Part shown: piece by piece, positions 34,264-47,369 of the stretch
Layout: every line of letters begins with the position of its first letter
Numbering within the stretch: the first letter of the stretch is position 1
NCBI GenBank assembly: GCA_002633005.1
Contig: NMRA01000340.1
Coordinates: forward strand, 295,435-357,434
Reading direction: 5' to 3'
Length of the DNA: 62,000 nt
Origin: Phoronis australis
Taxonomy: Eukaryota; Phoronida; Phoronidae
The notes under the pieces: generated by a model
Database searches by the model: none
Seen by the model: only the letters and a program-made list of their open reading frames with translations
Told to the model about the DNA's origin: nothing
Position numbers and translations under genes: made by a program

Positions 34264-34388
34264 GCTAAAACCTAGTCTAAGTCACGTGTTCTCGTTTGAA
34301 ATGCACGGCAGTATTTTACGTAATCTCGTGAAGTCTTGCTTTTTAGCGAGGTCCTAGTGTTACTGAACGGGAGGCTGGTGTACTAAAG

Positions 34389-35640
34389 TGATTTATATTT
34401 ATTGAAGAATACACAGAACATACAAAGAAATAATGACAAACCTAGAAATTGCGAAGCATTATAGCTGGGTTGTAGAGAATTCATAAATGAAACTAATATA
34501 CATAGAAGTATTTGAATTTAAGTAGTATCTAATATAAGTATTCCAATATTTAGATATGCTATTACGAACATATAAAAACAAGAACATGTACAGATTCATG
34601 TATGGAAATCAGAAGCAACAATATATATATACGGTACATAAAAATTGGTAACGTTGCTTAGGAATAATTCATTGAGAACAAGTTCAAGTTTAGGACTACC
34701 ATTCAATAATAATGTAACTTTAGTAGGGATAATATTACAAGAATTGAGAGCTTTAACAATTGATTGGTTTTCATTGAGTGCACGAAAGAGTGAGTCTCTC
34801 AGGTATTCGATGGGACCTTTGAAGAAAACATGAGGATAAGTATGATGGTCACTATATTTACAGTTTGGAGAGACATTACTAAAGTTTTGCTAAACTTGTC
34901 GGAGTTGAAGAAAAGACCGCATCTGGATCTGTACAATGCTTTTTCGTTATCGCAGGGAAAGGAGATCTGAGTCAAGGGTGTTGAGTTACCAAAATTATGA
35001 AAAACAGTTCTAAAATTATTTTTCATACTCGTAAAAGAGTTGCTTTCCTTAACAGAGACTGGAAGAGAATTCCAGTTGCTGATGCACATCATAACTGTAG
35101 ACCTTCTGAATGCCTGACTGAACGAGGGAGGGATTGCGTATGAGATAGAGGATCTCAAATCACTACGATGGCCTTGTCCAGTATATAGATCAAATATTTT
35201 TTAACAGAGGAGCTGTTGACACTGTTTATAAATGTGGTCATGTGAACATTGCGTTGAGTAGACAGCTTGGATCACTTGAGACTATTCAAAACCTTAACAC
35301 TATTGGATCCCCTGTAAGCTCCGGTTATGAGTAAGGCAGCTTGATACTGTAATTTCTCCGAATGCTGGATTGCACCAGTATTGGCAGGCTGACATATTAT
35401 ATCACAATAACAGATGCGTTGAAGTATAAAGGATTTGACCAGAACTTCTAAATGTGTAAAATTCAGATGACGAGAGACAAGCTTAAGTGGGTTAATTAGT
35501 TCCTGAATTTTTTGTTCGAGGTCCCGAACGTGAGGTGTGAATGAGAGCTTTTCATCTAAGCTCATAGTTATCCGCAAGTGAAAACAAAAATGACTTGGAG
35601 TCGAGATATCATCGAGAAAAAGTTATAGTTCGTGAAAAGA
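34389..35640 (-). mobile_element. CR1/Jockey-like LINE, copy B (3' fragment)
   Basis: Same family as copy A: the 3' end shares GTGATNTATATTTATTGAAG, and the coding part shares FSQAFRRSTVMMCISNWN and LTQIS. Upstream on the minus strand are MSLDEKLSFTPHVRDLEQKI and ILQRICYCDIICQPANTGAI, the region following the reverse-transcriptase core that is lost in the N gap of copy A. Frameshifts are present. The 5' end is somewhere near 35640, and no sure target duplication was found. Confidence 0.75.
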
Positions 35641-35935
35641 AATGTTAGAGTTGCGTAGACATACTTGTGGATCATCATTTAGTTCTTATCTTCTTTAAGT
35701 TTTATAAATCAGTGATGCCAGTATACAAATTAAAATGTTGATTCAAACTTCCGTAACGTCTGTAAACACGAGTATGTAGACACGCATGATATTATGTTGA
35801 GTCTGTCGAAGAGGTACCAGTGTAGTTCATCTATTCAACTAAAAGTCACGTTGCATGCCGGTATTTGTGTGTGCGTCACTTTAACAAAGACGTGACGTGG
35901 TGACAGGAAGTCAGTACCATGTCGACTACCAGCAT

Positions 35936-38456
35936 ATGTCGTGCTGGTGTCGATGCTGCTGCCGGAATGATGAAGAGGGTGTTACCATAAGCACAGTTAC
36001 CACGACCACAGCCACAACCATCACTCTAGTTAAACCTTCTCCTAGCCAAGGTAAGGTGTCAAGAACGTTAATCCGTTTTTTATTGTAATATTTACAATGA
36101 GGGTAGTCCCATCAGTCAAAGTCTTACTGCTTTCCAGGCCACAGTAAAAACTTTATAACACGCAGTTCATAACAGTTCCATGGCACTTTGGAAGATGGTT
36201 TGCAATAGCCATATGCAATAAACTTAAGGGTTGATTGTAAAGAAGAAAGCGAACATAGGGTCCTGTTATATCAAACCCTCTCTCAGAACACCGGAATCCG
36301 TCTTAACATCTTGATGACGGCATGGGAGGAAACTCCTATTGGGCAACTTCTAATGGCTCACGACACTTGTTTTTTCGATTCTTGTCTACTTGGTGCTGAG
36401 CTATGTACTCTCAGTGGCGTTAAGTCATAGAACTCCATGAACGGAATGCTAACCTCAATCTTGCGCAGCTGAAGCTGCGTCGCGCATGTGTTGGTAGTTG
36501 TTTGCATTCGGTTCCTCCGGTGTTGTCTTTGCTATGGAGTATAGGGCTCAGGCTGGAAGTTTAGTTTAGTAAACGAATTAGTTGTAGTACTGCACTGTTA
36601 CCACCGGAAAAGCTCTTCCAAAATGCGATCAATATTTTTGGGACATTTTGCAATCTAAGGGCCAAAAGCATTGTAAAACTGAGGATCATGTGCTTGCATC
36701 CATGGCCACGGGTCGGTGTGTGGAAAGAATGACAATGGTAACTCCTTGACTAACGAGTTTATTCGTCTAATTTTGCCAAGATATCGCGAGATTACGTGAA
36801 CTGTATCTCAAATGTCTCGCTTGATACCATTGTGAAGGATGACTCAAAATAAAACAGAAAACTGTGAACATATGCTTATTTTGATAACAACAACATTCCT
36901 AGTTAGCGGACAATAAAAAACCAGCAAACTTTCAGTTCTTTATAAAACGGAAAACATTCGTTTTCCAAATAAGGAATAATTGAAGGCCATTTTAATTCCG
37001 ATAAGTGGCCTAAATCAAAACTTGTTTTTGAGATAAAGCACGGCTTTAAAACTGTTTTAATTGTAGACTTCAACACGACAGATTGTTGAATTTTACTGAG
37101 AGGAGAAATCTCTTGCTGCAAGTGAGGGGATGATGCATCAGCTTACTTGACAAGGGATGAAAGTTGGCGATTGCCTTTACAAATTACTGAGTAAAAATTA
37201 AGGAAAATTCGGTCGAAAACTAAAAAAGCTGCGGTACACGGATCTTCCAATGGAAAAAAAATGAGAAAAATAAGTAAGAAGGAGGTATTGAAATCGGCGA
37301 CTGGGATACATGTAGGTTGTGAGCGGAGAGGAGAAACAAGTAGAACCCGGGGAGACACTGAGGGAGACAAAAGGGTTATATTGGAGGCGACTGTAAGGGT
37401 TGCCATTAGTGGTGACAGGGGTAGGGGTGATTGGTGGCGACCATTGGAAGAATTTCTACTACGCCAATATCGGAGAAAACTATGACATATTCCCGCCCCC
37501 GTACAGCCAAGCGAGTATACGGCTATGCCTGGTAGGGCGCCCCCTCAGCTACTCACCTGGTAACTATGTATACAACAATACTGAAGAAACGTAGCTGGCG
37601 TGACCGTCGTGTTTCTGTGTTTCACGTTTGTATGAGCAAATTCATTCATATCGTTGTGTTTATCTGGAGTTAGTCATTGTGTGTTGTGTAAACAAATGAA
37701 CTGCAAAAGTAAGTCCATTTGGCCCCCAAGCACGTCACTTCCACCAACGTGACCGATGTTTGAGGAAAAAAGCAACATGAACTTATTTCCAATATTACCG
37801 GGTAATTCTTAATTCAGAAGACTTCACAGAAATTAACACCAGTCACCCATTTAACGCCGTTTTCAATTAATCGCCCCAGTTCTGTAAAGAGCTCAGAAGC
37901 AAACTAGGTTAATAACTGAAATTGCAACATATACTCCGACAATGATTATTTAACTACGGAGTTTTATAAGAGGAGTATTGTTTCTTTGTCACAGTGCGCT
38001 TCAAAGACACAGTGGATGTGCGCTCTTTGTATAAAATGAGAGGAGGACGTGTTCAAACTGACGACACTGGCGCGGTAAGTGACAAAACTATAATCAAGAA
38101 AAAACAATTAGCAAATAAATTGTGGTTTTAAAGAAAGCACCACAAATGATACACTTAAAACAACTTTGGACATATAAATACCCTAGTAATTTCAAATATA
38201 ACACAATCGTGTTTTCATTCTGAAATAAACTAAATAATAAAAACTGTGCCTTGTTTCATTAGTGTAACGACAATGCTGCGGGGGTTTCCCAGGGATTCCC
38301 GTGTCGTCCTAATATATCTATACACAAAACGTGGCGTAGATGAAGTAATTTCCCACGTTAGTTTTTCGTTGAGAGTACGGTGCACTGACGTCCTCATTGG
38401 TCTATTTTCAGATTCCTCTGAGTCGTGAGAGCTCCTCTGATGACACGCCGTCGTAG
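35936..38456 (+). CDS. Putative three-exon small gene, 79 residues, Cys-rich N-terminus
   Basis: Exon 1 is 35936-36050 (donor GTAAGG, phase 1). Exon 2 is 37995-38074 (acceptor TTTCTTTGTCACAG, donor GTAAGT). Exon 3 is 38412-38456 (acceptor CTATTTTCAG, stop TAG). Phases agree and the splice sites are strong. The product starts MSCWCRCCCRNDEEG, has a Thr-rich stretch (STVTTTTATTITL), then RFKDTVDVRSLYKMRGG, and ends SRESSSDDTPS. There is no membrane segment. The N-terminal Cys cluster could be palmitoylated and the C-terminus is Ser/Asp-rich like a phosphorylation tail; both are inference. An out-of-frame ATG at 35918 opens a short upstream ORF overlapping the start. I do not recognise the family, and the exon chaining rests on splice sites and phase only. 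Confidence 0.4.
36051..37994. other. Intron 1 of the putative small gene / non-coding
   Basis: Mostly non-coding. A 64-codon plus-strand frame at 37400-37594 contains ENYDIFPPPYSQAS, a PPxY-like motif, but no splice sites tie it to neighbouring exons. Confidence 0.35.
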
Positions 38457-40522
38457 GTATTCAAATTTTCATTGATTTTACTATTCCACCTGTTGTTAAG
38501 CCTGCCTTGGCGTCTAATAAGGCATTCGGTGATTACCGATAAAGAACTCCTATCATCATCACCATCCCCGCAACTATCACTACTGCACAGGCAGACTTCG
38601 AATGCCGTAATGGGTGCAACCTCAAAGTTAGAAGGGAAATACCCGTGGAATCCATAAAAAGGACACACTTTTGGTAGAAGAGGGCCGGTGCCAATACCCT
38701 GTAAATCCGCCTATGCAATACCATTGCTCTAATAACCAATGTCTTCAACATTTTCACTTCCCACACCACCGTCGGCGCCGCCGCCACCACCGCCACCACC
38801 GCCACAAAACTGTTTAAATCAGCGGAGAAAACTGGTTCCGAAAATGCTGTGGTTCAGTATTACCAAATGTTGGACGGTAACTTGTGTTTAACACTAGCGG
38901 GAAACGGAACTTTACGAGACGTCGTAAGTTTTGACAGAAGTATCAGTTTCGACCCTGTGTTAAAACGAGAGAAAAAGTCCGTAGAATCTAGATTTATGCG
39001 TCGGAACATTTCGGGGCTACACTTTCCAAAGCTTACGTCGACACCAAACTGAAAAACTGTTATTGTAAACATATCATTCTCCTACATTTCAGGTGACCAT
39101 GGTGGAAAGAAAGAAAGAAAAAAACATCAGTTTTCGAATTTCTAAGAGTAAATTTATGTTGAATAATGTGTGCACTTAAACAAGCATTTGTTTAATTTTT
39201 TTCAAAACTTGAGATAGAAAAAAAATATTAGCATTCAATTTTACCTCTTTGATGGCCCTTTGGTCAGTTGGTCTGGTTTTATAAAAGGGAAAACAGCGGT
39301 CCTCAACCGGAAGCGGTGACGCTTTGAACAAGATTCTAAATCTTCAGAAAGCTATGTTCCTTCGCTTTTCAGTTCGGATAACTCCACTTTATGCTTAATG
39401 GCCGAGACGCCCGCAGATTTTCAATCCCATCTCCACACGTTACATTACACTTTCAAGGCATTCTGAGAAGTACTTTAATTAGAGTGTGACTTCACGCGGT
39501 AACACGAACTCTGCACAACGCGGTTACCTCTCGTTTATATTTCCACTTACGAGATCTTAACATACGAGTAGGATGCTGGGGCTGGGTAGAGGGCGAGTGC
39601 CCCCTCATGAAGCGAATGAGCGTCCAGGATNGGAGGCAGAGGCAGTCCAGAAAAAAATTACTCAAACGAAAATTTGACCACAAGTATCTATGCAAGAGTT
39701 ATCCGTTGGAGTCCTTTTTCAGGAATTTTGCGTTAGCCTTCCAGCTTTAACTACTTTTTTAATCGTTGATCGTCTGCGATCACACGAAAACGTGATTTTT
39801 TTTTCAGTATACATAGGCATCAGTACTTCGAAAAAGTACGACAAAACTGGCTATGCTCAAAGCTTTCAGAGACAAGGCAATATGGTTTTATAACTATGGA
39901 CATATCAGCACTTTTCCCAAGCACTTCCAAGAATATTTTTCGTAAGAAAAGCGGTATTAATTAAGTGAGGTTTTGAAGCGGCTCCTTAGGCAGCATACCA
40001 GGAACTAAGTAAATGCACCCTTTCAAAGTATACCCTTTAATGTAAATTAAGCTTTCCCTAAGCTTGACTACAATAAAATGGAACTTAATCTCGAGCTTTT
40101 TTTTACTCTCCGAAGGAGACTAAACTATAACCGAAATTTCCTACAGGTAGGTTAAGCTGTCGGTAAAAACAGAAAAAAAAACAGCGCGACCAAAATCAAA
40201 TCAAAGACCTACAAACGTGACAAATGTTATTACCGGCAAAGTGTAATCGCCTCGTCTGCTTTTCAGTGAATGTGAGATTCAAGCTTTTTGGGAGAGTGCG
40301 AGGAACCGACGAATATGTACTTTCTTCAGTAAGCACAGTTTAAAAGCAAAGTGGTAACTAAAAGGTATCTCAATGTTTCATGTGGTATATTGTAAAAGAG
40401 TATACAACAGAAAGTAAATAATAAAAATGTGAAAATACGACCATTGGCGTTAACGCAAGTTTATTAGAAAAGGGTCACTGGTAGCGGCTAGAGGTATTTC
40501 CGTGGCAACGAAAGCGCGCTCA
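38457..40522. other. Non-coding stretch
   Basis: Contains a CCGCCACCA microsatellite near 38772-38805 and a single N at 39631. No gene recognised. Confidence 0.4.
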
Positions 40523-40700
40523 CAATTTGACCTATCGCCAGGATTTCGAGTGACGGCTTAACTGACCATTTAGAACGTAGAATTATTGACACACCTTCGT
40601 TTCCAAGCCGCCATTTTACAAACAACACGGTGCCGGGTAACACTTATTGTTTGTTAGTTGACATTACGCAAGGGGGCGGAGTTTGCGATAGGTCAATTTG
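40523..40700. repeat. Small MITE-like inverted-repeat element
   Basis: CAATTTGACCTATCGC (40523-40538) pairs with GCGATAGGTCAATTTG (40685-40700) with one mismatch; about 178 bp in all. No target duplication was confirmed. Confidence 0.4.
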
Positions 40701-42720
40701 CTACACCAGATCATGTTTTTACTCCTCTTTCTGTTTTTAACCACAAGACTTGAGCCAGAGCAGATTCGCATGTAAGTAAGTTTTTTTGGGAAAGTCATTC
40801 AACGACGTAAATACCATAATGAAATGTGCAAAAAGTGCAAAGATAACCTATTGGCGCAGGTTGTGGGTTGTGAGGGTTGTGGGTCGTGGGGTTCGAGGTG
40901 TGTGGGGTCGAGGGGTTTTTAGAACAATTTGCCTGTAACCTGTTGTCACAAATTTCCCATCCCTTCACCTCTCCCGGTTTCCAACTCTTCCCCTGGATGT
41001 AGTTTTGCGTTTGCAAGTGTATGTTACTGGGGGGGGGGTTCACGAGCCCCACCTATATACGCTTTCTAATGTGCCGAGTAAACGAAGGACCCATTTGCAA
41101 TAATCACCAATGAAAGTATAAACCATTTTTAATCTACATGTATTGCGTTTTGGAATAAACTATACGACCTGGTCGTGTCTTCGATCGAGGTATTTGTGTG
41201 AGGCAAACACAATTGTTATTCCATAATCTTTATTGTAGTAGCAAAAATCAAATAACGCCACAAATGAATTAAAGCAATGTATACAATGCATTGCAACACG
41301 GAAATCACAATAAAATCATGCAACAGATAAATTACTTCTGACAATCTAAATTCAGAGTCATTGATATTTATGTACATATGTGTAGTTTGCTGCCGGATTA
41401 TGGAGCTTATCAAACAGCGTGACACATGGTACGTGGTGTACAAAGAACAAGTATCAGTTTATTACAAACCAGTGGCACATACTGTGACTTTGGTGGGTGC
41501 AATCGATTAATGTAATTGATTGGAATTACTTAAGATAAAATAAATATTGACCAAAACATTATAATACAGCTAACTCCCAAAATATGGCGGCAATCAGTCA
41601 TGACAAGGGATAACCATACATGCTAGTTTATATTAGACAAAGGGACCTGCCTGTAAAAACTAATTATTTGGCTTATGTGTAATTTTCTACAAAATACATA
41701 GGCTACAAATACAACAGAATATTAACTACAATATACATGTAACACTATAAATGCGCAAGTTTTAATTCTGATATAGAACAAATGCAATCCCAGAAAAACT
41801 AACGTTACACCAAATGCAACTTTGAAGATTCTAGCACCAATCATTGACGCATGGGCTTACATGCTAGAATTCAAATCGCATAATAAAATCCACTCAAGCC
41901 TACATGTTCAATTAAAAACCAATGACCTATAAAAATGCTAACAGTATGGTCGATTTCTCATAAGAACAGCTACTGTACATGTATCTATTGACAAATGGAA
42001 AACGACGGGTTGCATAACACTATAGAAACAATGTGGAAGCTGAAACCATGGATTGTGAGGTTTTTATTAGAGAGGGGGCAAAGAGGTCGGAATTGGCGAA
42101 TGCGTGGAGGCACAGAACCAAGCTTCATGCAAATAAAGAAAAGTTTTCAGTCATTTCACATCACAAGCCCTACAGATGAACACATAAACTTGATTCTCTC
42201 TTGTATTTTTGACCCTTTCACTGCCAATAAAAACCAAGCTAGACTAAAAAAATAGGGGCAAAAATGCAAAATCGGCACCTTTCACCCCAAAACCACCGCT
42301 TCCGTGCCGATGCTCGACTAAAGCCAAAATTAGATTCCGAAAGCAACTTTCCTACCAATACCAAAAATGTGGTCCAAAAGTACTGTCAACCAACTATATT
42401 TTTGCAAATCTGGCTTGTTTGAGGGCTACCTGAAATCTCAGCCAATTTCTCAGTTGATACGCAGCAATGCACAGATTGCAACAGGGGGCCACCATCTTGA
42501 AGAAGAGTGCAGCTACAGCCGAGCAAGTGGCCTTTTTTAATCTCAGCATGTTCACAAATACAAACAAACCACATTCACTTAGCCTACATACAATACCTAA
42601 CTAAAAATACCCCCAAGCCTGGCCTACCCATAGATTTTAATATTTTGGCAGTGCAAATTTGCCACGGCCGCAGCCCAACTGTTCAGTGCCACCTGAAAGT
42701 AGAGAATGGCAGGAAAATGC
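40701..42720. other. Non-coding stretch
   Basis: Includes a GTGGGTTGTGAGGG-type low-complexity patch near 40860-40915 and long AT-rich sequence. An 86-codon plus frame at 41995 has no known motif. Confidence 0.4.
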
Positions 42721-45700
42721 TAATAGGCCATGGGCCGTAGCTCCAGTCGTTTCATCCTGTGACCATTTCAGGGGGGCAACTTGATTTTTTTTGTATGAAT
42801 AGATAATCAAGCAGTTGATACCTGAAAAGTTCCCACGTTTTAACTTGCATATTTTTTGTAGAAAAACAGTTTTTTGTAAGTCCAAATGTTACATTATTGA
42901 ACAAGAGGTAGCGCTAAATCCAAACAAAAGACTAACATAAGATGGCATCTTCAGTCAATCACAAGCTTAGAAATTAAGTAACTGCAAACCTAATCGAACA
43001 TGGCGGCTCCCTTAGGAGATGCTGTCAATGAATGCTGCATACACTTTCAAGCTGTAAGTTCATCGGATCTGTTGAGTATTTTGAGACTAACATGGGCAAA
43101 AACATTGACTGTGTGAAGGAATGACTTTCCATTAGAGATGAAGACACTAATGAGCACAATGTGTGTCACCAGTTGGCATTTGCATCAAGTAACTTCACGG
43201 ATTGGTGTGAGCAGTATCACAAATCATGTTATTATAATCTTACTGACGTTACGAAGATTGAAAGAGCGAAGAGGAAAGATTGTGAAACTACAAAGTATGC
43301 TGAGAACAGAACCCCCCGATTACGACCAAGATGATGGTGAGTGTTATTTTTTCTGGGAGTATGATAATTCGAGGCAAGGCACCGAGTCAGTGACAGTGTA
43401 GTCAGTGCCTCAATGGGAAGCAGGTCACTTCAAACCCAAGTCAACTCGTACCCAGGTCAAATTTCAAAAGTATTTCAAAACTATTTAATTTGGCAAAGCG
43501 GTGATTAAAATCAATCAATAATGCCCCATTTATGCAAAACGACTCAATATTACCTGCTATTTAGTGAATGAAAATGAAAATTTATTAGTTATGTTTTTAG
43601 CACGGGTACGAGTTGACTTGGGTGCGAGTTGGGTAAGGTACAGTACGAACTGACTGGAAAGCCCTCATATGCATGACTGGTAAAAAGACTGTGTTCCCTG
43701 GACTCCGTGTCTGGCCTGCTTGTGTTCGCAACGAGCATCCAGGTAATTCATTAATAGGCCCGCGTGATGGCATTCAAATGCAGGTAGGATATATAACCCA
43801 ATAACAAGATGAAAATTTTCTTCTTTTCTCAGTAACCATAACTCTGGGCATGGTGTAAGATATCTATCAAAATTATACTTTTTGTAATGTCCAGGGGTGA
43901 GGGGAGAGGTAATATCCATACTCGAAGCTCAGCTCGAAAATTGACTACAATTCGAGTAAATTCACTTGAATTGTGCAGTGCGGATGATTAGGCTTTGAGT
44001 CGTAGTTAGGAGATTACACCCTGGGCCTAGGTGATTGCCCATTAATGTAATTTTTGACTACGGAATGCGCCTATATCTGGAGCACCACCTTTACATTTTC
44101 AAGCTACTTTTACTCACAAGTTTTGCTAAAAGGCGCATAGGTGCCTGATTTTCAGATGTAGGTGCAGCTTCACACATATGGTCGAAGAATAACGAAATGT
44201 ATAGCAAATATTTTGAGAACAGTCATTTTTATTAAGTTTCTACTCATTTAACATAATTTGTTGATGGTTTGCTTAAAAATTAATTTTGTGCAGTGTTGTT
44301 GGAACACTATCTTCAAAAGTTCCACTTTTATGTGTATTTTGAAATAACAAAATTTATTAGAGGGGGAAGTACAATTTAGAATACCTGCATGATTGTAAAG
44401 ACTTGTGTGCACATTTGAAATGGGTATGTTAATTTTCAAACAAAAATTTGTTTTCAAGACCATTTTGCATACAAACCCATGGGTATGTTTTTCACAGCCG
44501 GCTAGGTCTTGTATATGCACACCTTATTTTGAGTGTTTGCTATCTGTCTTTTGATCATTCTTTGTACTTCCATTCGGTTATTGTAATAAAGAATTGAGTA
44601 CATGTCAACATGTATCGTTTTGTAGGACAGGGTTACAATCAGTGCTGTAGTGGTAAAATTAGAGATAAGTAGACGCCCAAGTCCACCATATCACCTTGAG
44701 CACTGAACGTAATTTACGGCGCTACGTTTAAATGCCAAAGGTGGTTGTCTGCGCCTACGTGCGCGTACGCCCCACCACAGCACTGGCTACAATATTTTTA
44801 TACTCTGACAACGGTTTTTATTTTTAATTTGCTTGGTTGTAGGTGGGTTGTTTTTGGATGCTGCTAAGGCATGATTTGACGTGGACCTTTTGATCAGATT
44901 ACAGGGAAGAGATCTGGTAGCACTCGAAATCAAATACCATCGTTCTTGCTACAAAAGCTGACAAAACAGAAATCTGACGATAGTGAAAACTGTGAAATTT
45001 TCACAGATGTATTTCAAGAGTTTTGCTTTGAAGTTGTGGAGCACCGAATAATCTCGCATGGAAGAAATGTTGCATTTGACTCGGTTAAAGTCACTCATCG
45101 AGGAAACTTTGTCCAAAAGAAGTTGTAATTTATGTGTTCGAACTGGAAGTCTGACATCGAAATTACAGAGAATTTACCCTATTCTACAATTCCTTCGTCC
45201 AAAACGGAATCAGAGTGAATTGTTTTTTAACAAAAATTTGTTCCTGTGTAAATTCTGGACTAAAATGCACTGAAGTGTGCAACTGCCAAAACTGTGAGAA
45301 TGTCAAAGTGAGTGATGAAATTGAGTCAGATGATGAGTAACGCTGTGATGGACTTGCATGCCAGCGGGAGGAACTTGGAAAGACATCTTCTCAAGAGATA
45401 GAAACCAGGCTAGTAACTGGATCAGTGAGCCTGGTGATTTGTGAAACATTTTTCTATTTTCATATTTACGTCTCTAGTAATGGCTTTTTATCTTGTTAAT
45501 TTCTCCGCTTTTTGTACTTCATCCAATTGCATTTGTTGTTATTGTATACGTTTGTCTACATTTTTTGACAAATTGTATGCTTTGGACTTGTAGCAATGAT
45601 TGTTTTTGTATGACAGATTAGTAAATGTATGATAAAATAAAGGTGAGACATAGTCAGTTTGATCATTATAGTTTTACCAACAGTAAAAACAGCATAAACA

Positions 45701-46090
45701 CTATGAATGATGGTTCCATATTTCGCCAACAGGTGACACCCATAAATTCATATTTCTTCCATAATTCTACATTTTAATTGAAAAATATAACAAAGTATAT
45801 GTTTATTATGACTTAATACAGCCTGTAGGAATATCATCTACAGTATCATCCTTTGTGGACACTTAATTTTCTTCTTTTCTAACTTTTTAATTCCATATAG
45901 AATTTGCTGAATCGGCACAATTTTAACATCAAATTTCACAAAAATGTGCAAGTTTAAATGCGGGAACTTTTTTGATTATTAAAGTACAATGATTTGTGAC
46001 ATCAAAAACACCTGAATTAAATTTCCCCTCTAAAGTGGTCACAGAAGTGGTTTTCTAGGTCTCCTGTGGCCTACGGCCCGTGGCCTATAA
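42721..46090 (+). mobile_element. TIR DNA transposon with TAA target duplication and Cys/His-rich ORF relics
   Basis: The body is 42724-46087, flanked by TAA on both sides (42721-42723, 46088-46090). The ends are TAGGCCATGGGCCGTAG and, on the other strand, TAGGCCACGGGCCGTAG. A second shared inner block, TGTGACCAYTTYAGRGGGG, follows 18-28 bases further in. A 3-bp TWA target duplication is typical of PIF/Harbinger elements, but no Harbinger transposase is recognised. All coding relics inside (43010-45340) are on the plus strand and belong to the YHxSCY-type protein described separately. The element is internally deleted. Confidence 0.7.
43000..45341 (+). pseudogene. YHxSCY-type transposon-associated protein, broken
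   Basis: Starting near MAAPLGDAVNECCIHFQAVS (43000), broken frames give FTDWCEQYHKSCYYNLTDV and KIERAKRKDCETTKYAENR (near 43200-43310). After about 1.5 kb of non-coding sequence come LEIKYHRSCYKS, DVFQEFCFEVVEHRIISHG and EMLHLTRLKSLIEETLSKRS (44925-45125). The last part is NSGLKCTEVCNCQNCEN followed by an acidic tail and a stop (45250-45341). Two YHxSCY boxes, an EHRIISHG helix and a C-terminal Cys cluster are, from memory, parts of a large invertebrate protein family whose middle contains the HEExDxR/DTDVVV ladder found at 18.9-19.7 kb. That middle is missing here. Function unknown. Confidence 0.5.
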
Positions 46091-46499
46091 GGTCCATTGA
46101 CGTGTGTTCTGATAGGCAAACCCCAGTGAGAACTGTTCTGTGCCTCCTTAAACGAACTAATAGAGTAGTTGTGACAATCTGTTACAACACTGGACATACA
46201 GCGCTATCTATATTTGGCTAGGAAATACAGAATAGACATACAGCACGGAGAGCCCTCGTGGTGAAGTTGTGAGAATACCAGGAAGCAATGTGCACGAAGA
46301 CTCGGTTTTAGCCTACAGAAACACTCTTTATGATGTCCCACAAAGAATCCAAATCAAACAATGGCAAGGCAACAAAAGTAAGCACATTGGAATGCAGCAA
46401 GACCTAGATATTTTTTAACGGATATCAGCAATCATTCTGATTTCATAATCACTGGAAAACACTCAACAATTAATGAAATTATAGGATCGAGGAAGGATG

Positions 46500-47366
46500 C
46501 ACCCAAACGTTGCCGTTATTTGTTGAAACTTCATTTTAGTAGCCAATGTATGAAACCCCTAGGCCTTCTACACTCCTGGCTTCACCGGCACATGATATAA
46601 ACAACTAAACAACTTTGTTGGCCATTTCTTTTGATAACGCGTCGTGCTTGCTCCAGAATGGCGAAGAACTAAGTACTGTAGCGTCATGTGCTTGCGAGCC
46701 TCCGACCCAGTTTTTCCCACAAATGGGGTTCAAGTCGGCAGACTGTGGAGGCCACTGCATGGGATTTTAAGTTGACTGCTGGTGTGTTGACAATTTGGCC
46801 CGATGAGGTCTTGCATTGTCATCCAACGCCTACTGCATCTGAATAATGTACAGACTGTCGTTCCTGTAGAGAAAAGATGTCATGTTACCATCAATATGCA
46901 CGTGATCAGTACGACCGCTACCAGAGACACCGACCTCGACCATGATACTCCCTTCAACAGAGGGGACATGTAGTTGAACCGTGCAGTCGGCGTAGCACTC
47001 ACCCCTTCTTCGCCAGACTTTTCCTCTGAGAATTTGCGAAGACATGCAGGTCAGGCAGCTTCTTTTCCGACCTGACAATTCGTTTCGTTTTAGTGCTGCT
47101 TTTCTTGCCCTGCTACTACTTTTGTGAAGTCTTCGACGTACGATTGACAGGAAATGTTCATATTCATGACGCGACGTAGATTTTCTCCAATTTGGCAGAT
47201 CACTGGAAACGGTTCTGTAGGCCAATAGCCACAATATCAGGAGCCCGTCCGGGCGTGGCTCTCGTGGAGGACCACATTCTATGTTTTTCTGCACATTTAC
47301 AGTATTGGTAAACATTGAAACAGATTGCAATACATGGAGTGAAAAAAGTACGGCAAGTGCAAACAT
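46500..47366 (-). pseudogene. Tc1/mariner-like transposase relic
   Basis: A 178-codon minus-strand frame (47366-46830) contains VRRRLHKSSSRARKAALKRN (end of the HTH region), KVWRRRGECYADCTVQ, SIMVEVGVSGSGRTDHVHIDG and NMTSFLYRND. After a stop it continues with LDDNARPHRAKL and QWPPQSADLNPI. DNARPHRA holds the second catalytic Asp of Tc1-like DDE transposases. The Glu expected after DLNPI is lost (the sequence goes to CGKNW). Part of the N-terminal half, with the first Asp, is deleted. Non-functional. Confidence 0.75.
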
Positions 47367-47369
47367 TTC

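Noticed and set aside
37400-37594. ORF with PPPYS motif as an exon of the neighbouring small gene
   Set aside because: Exons on either side already join in phase without it and it lacks supporting splice sites.
40795-41052. Pro/Thr/His-rich minus-strand ORF
   Set aside because: Generated by a GTGGGTTGTG low-complexity patch; no start or splice context.
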